Shown here piece after piece: positions 20,791 to 21,790 of a stretch of DNA of 21,790 nt (its first letter is position 1; each line of letters opens with the position of its first letter). The stretch lies in contig JBJFDC010000007.1 of the NCBI GenBank assembly GCA_051889215.1, forward strand, positions 1-21,790, given 5' to 3'. This DNA is from UMGS1470 sp051889215. GTDB lineage: Bacteria; Bacillota; Clostridia; Christensenellales; UBA1242. The translations under genes were made by a program, and so were the position numbers. The notes under the pieces are model-generated. The model searched no databases. It was not told the DNA's origin and saw nothing but the letters and a program-made list of their open reading frames with translations.

Positions 20791-21790
20791 ATGAGTGAAA
20801 CAAAATTTAACATGAAAGCGATTGACAGCACTTTCACCAAATATTCCCCAAAACAAGTTGTTGGTGGTTTTGTTGTCCAAAAAAGAAATGATGGAGCAAT
20901 CGTCAATATTGGCGGAAAGAATGATGCTTTTATCAAACGCGACGAATTTGACAACTACGACGATGTCAAACTTGGAGATGGTTTTGATTGCATGATTGTC
21001 AACATGAAAAATGAAAATGGATTTATTGAGGTTTCAAAACGCATTGCTGAAAGTTTTATTGACGGGGAAAAAGTTGCGAGCAAAATCAAAGTGGGTTCAA
21101 AATTTAGTTGCGTTGTTGATGAGGTCACTCATTCTGGACTCAAGAGCAGGTTGGGAGATTATTCAATTTTTATTCCCGCAAGTCAAGTTAGTTCAAAATC
21201 ATATGTTTCGATGGACGGCATGAAAAACCAGAGAATTGAGGTCGCTGCAATCGAGGTTGATGCGGAAAAGAAAAATATTATTGCTTCTCGCAGAATTTTG
21301 GAAGAAGAGGTTGACCGTGCAAATTCTGACAACTTTTTCCGTGCAGTTTTTGAAAATAAAATTGTGATTGGAACAGTAAAGAAAATTATGCCATATGGGG
21401 CTTTTGTTGATGTTGACGGAGTTGATTGCTTCATCCATATTTCAGAAGTCGCCTATGAACGTGTGAGCAACATTGAAGATGTTCTGAAAATCGACCAAAA
21501 ATATCCTTTTAAAGTGATTTCAGTTGACAGGGTCGAGAAAAAGGTTGGATTGTCTTATAAACAAACACAACCAAAACCATCTCAAGTTCTCATATCAAAA
21601 TATCAAGTGGGTGAGATTGTTGAAGGTGAGGTTGTCAAACTTCTTGCGTTTGGCGCAATAATAAGACTTGAGAATGGTGCAACAGGAATGCTTCATATTT
21701 CAAAAGCAACAACTCAAGAGAGAAAGAGTATTCATGAAATTGTTCATGTTGGAGATAGACTCCAAGTTGAAATTATTGAAAAAGACGAGG
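20791..21790 (+). CDS. rpsA: S1-domain protein, 30S ribosomal protein S1 homologue (3' end outside window)
   Basis: An open frame starts at ATG 20791 (GAGG about 8 nt upstream) and runs to the window edge, 333 codons. Four S1/OB repeats are visible: about 21-80 (diverged, VVGGFVVQKRNDGAIVNIGG), 105-170 (diverged), 190-260 (VIGTVKKIMPYGAFVDVDGV, then CFIHISEVAYERV) and from 275 on (VEGEVVKLLAFGAIIRLENG, then MLHISKA). S1 homologues of Bacillota bind mRNA near the ribosome. The cmk-plsC-rpsA order is a well-known clostridial cluster. As the C-terminus is missing, the number of repeats and the link to the ribosome cannot be confirmed. Confidence 0.88.
   Translation, partial: MSETKFNMKAIDSTFTKYSPKQVVGGFVVQKRNDGAIVNIGGKNDAFIKRDEFDNYDDVKLGDGFDCMIVNMKNENGFIEVSKRIAESFIDGEKVASKIKVGSKFSCVVDEVTHSGLKSRLGDYSIFIPASQVSSKSYVSMDGMKNQRIEVAAIEVDAEKKNIIASRRILEEEVDRANSDNFFRAVFENKIVIGTVKKIMPYGAFVDVDGVDCFIHISEVAYERVSNIEDVLKIDQKYPFKVISVDRVEKKVGLSYKQTQPKPSQVLISKYQVGEIVEGEVVKLLAFGAIIRLENGATGMLHISKATTQERKSIHEIVHVGDRLQVEIIEKDE

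Overview
The window is about 21.8 kb of AT-rich DNA in which every recognisable gene lies on the + strand. The gene set and order are those of an endospore-forming (or formerly spore-forming) low-GC member of Bacillota, most likely an uncultivated clostridium. Markers include spoIIIA, asp23-nusB-xseAB, argR-recN-spoIVB-spo0A, spoIIM-deoB-dacF, scpAB-ytfIJ-dacB-rluB and cmk-plsC-rpsA. I see no mobile elements, CRISPR arrays, tRNAs or rRNAs.

Layout. (1) 1-1922: tail of the spoIIIA operon (AE partial, AF, AG, AH), which encodes the channel between mother cell and forespore. (2) 1923-4211: an asp23 transcription unit ending in a terminator, then nusB-xseA-xseB packed almost without gaps. (3) 4219-5563: a strong promoter, about 585 nt of structured DNA without a convincing gene, a four-helix membrane protein and an intrinsic terminator. 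I call this the OLE RNA (Ornate Large Extremophilic RNA) with its partner OapA. The place (after xseB, before argR-recN-spoIVB-spo0A), the size, the paired ends and the OapA features (four membrane segments, DxxxD) all agree. It is the most notable system in the window. (4) 5564-8044: an AT-rich regulatory region with ArgR-type operator candidates, argR and recN. (5) 8091-13216: spoIVB, a spo0A with a degenerate receiver, spoIIM, a phosphopentomutase homologue lacking nearly all catalytic and metal residues, and dacF with a terminator. (6) 13219-18262: an M50 protease, scpA, scpB, a ytfI-like gene, ytfJ, dacB and rluB, mostly overlapping or translationally coupled. (7) 18259-21790: an HI0933-type flavoprotein, cmk, plsC and an S1-domain protein that runs off the window.

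How it fits together. Many genes serve sporulation (SpoIIIA channel, SpoIVB sigma-K checkpoint protease, Spo0A, SpoIIM, DacF, DacB, YtfJ). They are interleaved with housekeeping genes for DNA repair (RecN, exonuclease VII), transcription (NusB), chromosome condensation (ScpAB), rRNA modification (RluB), nucleotide and lipid synthesis (Cmk, PlsC) and translation (S1). Two conserved sporulation-region genes look changed. Spo0A has lost its acidic pocket and conserved lysine, and the DeoB/Drm homologue looks like a pseudoenzyme. Three promoters (asp23, OLE, argR) share TTGCAT-17 nt-TATAAT. Two genes (10815 and 13255) start exactly where transcription should begin, which suggests leaderless mRNAs. 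All functions are inferred by reading the sequence; no database search was run.
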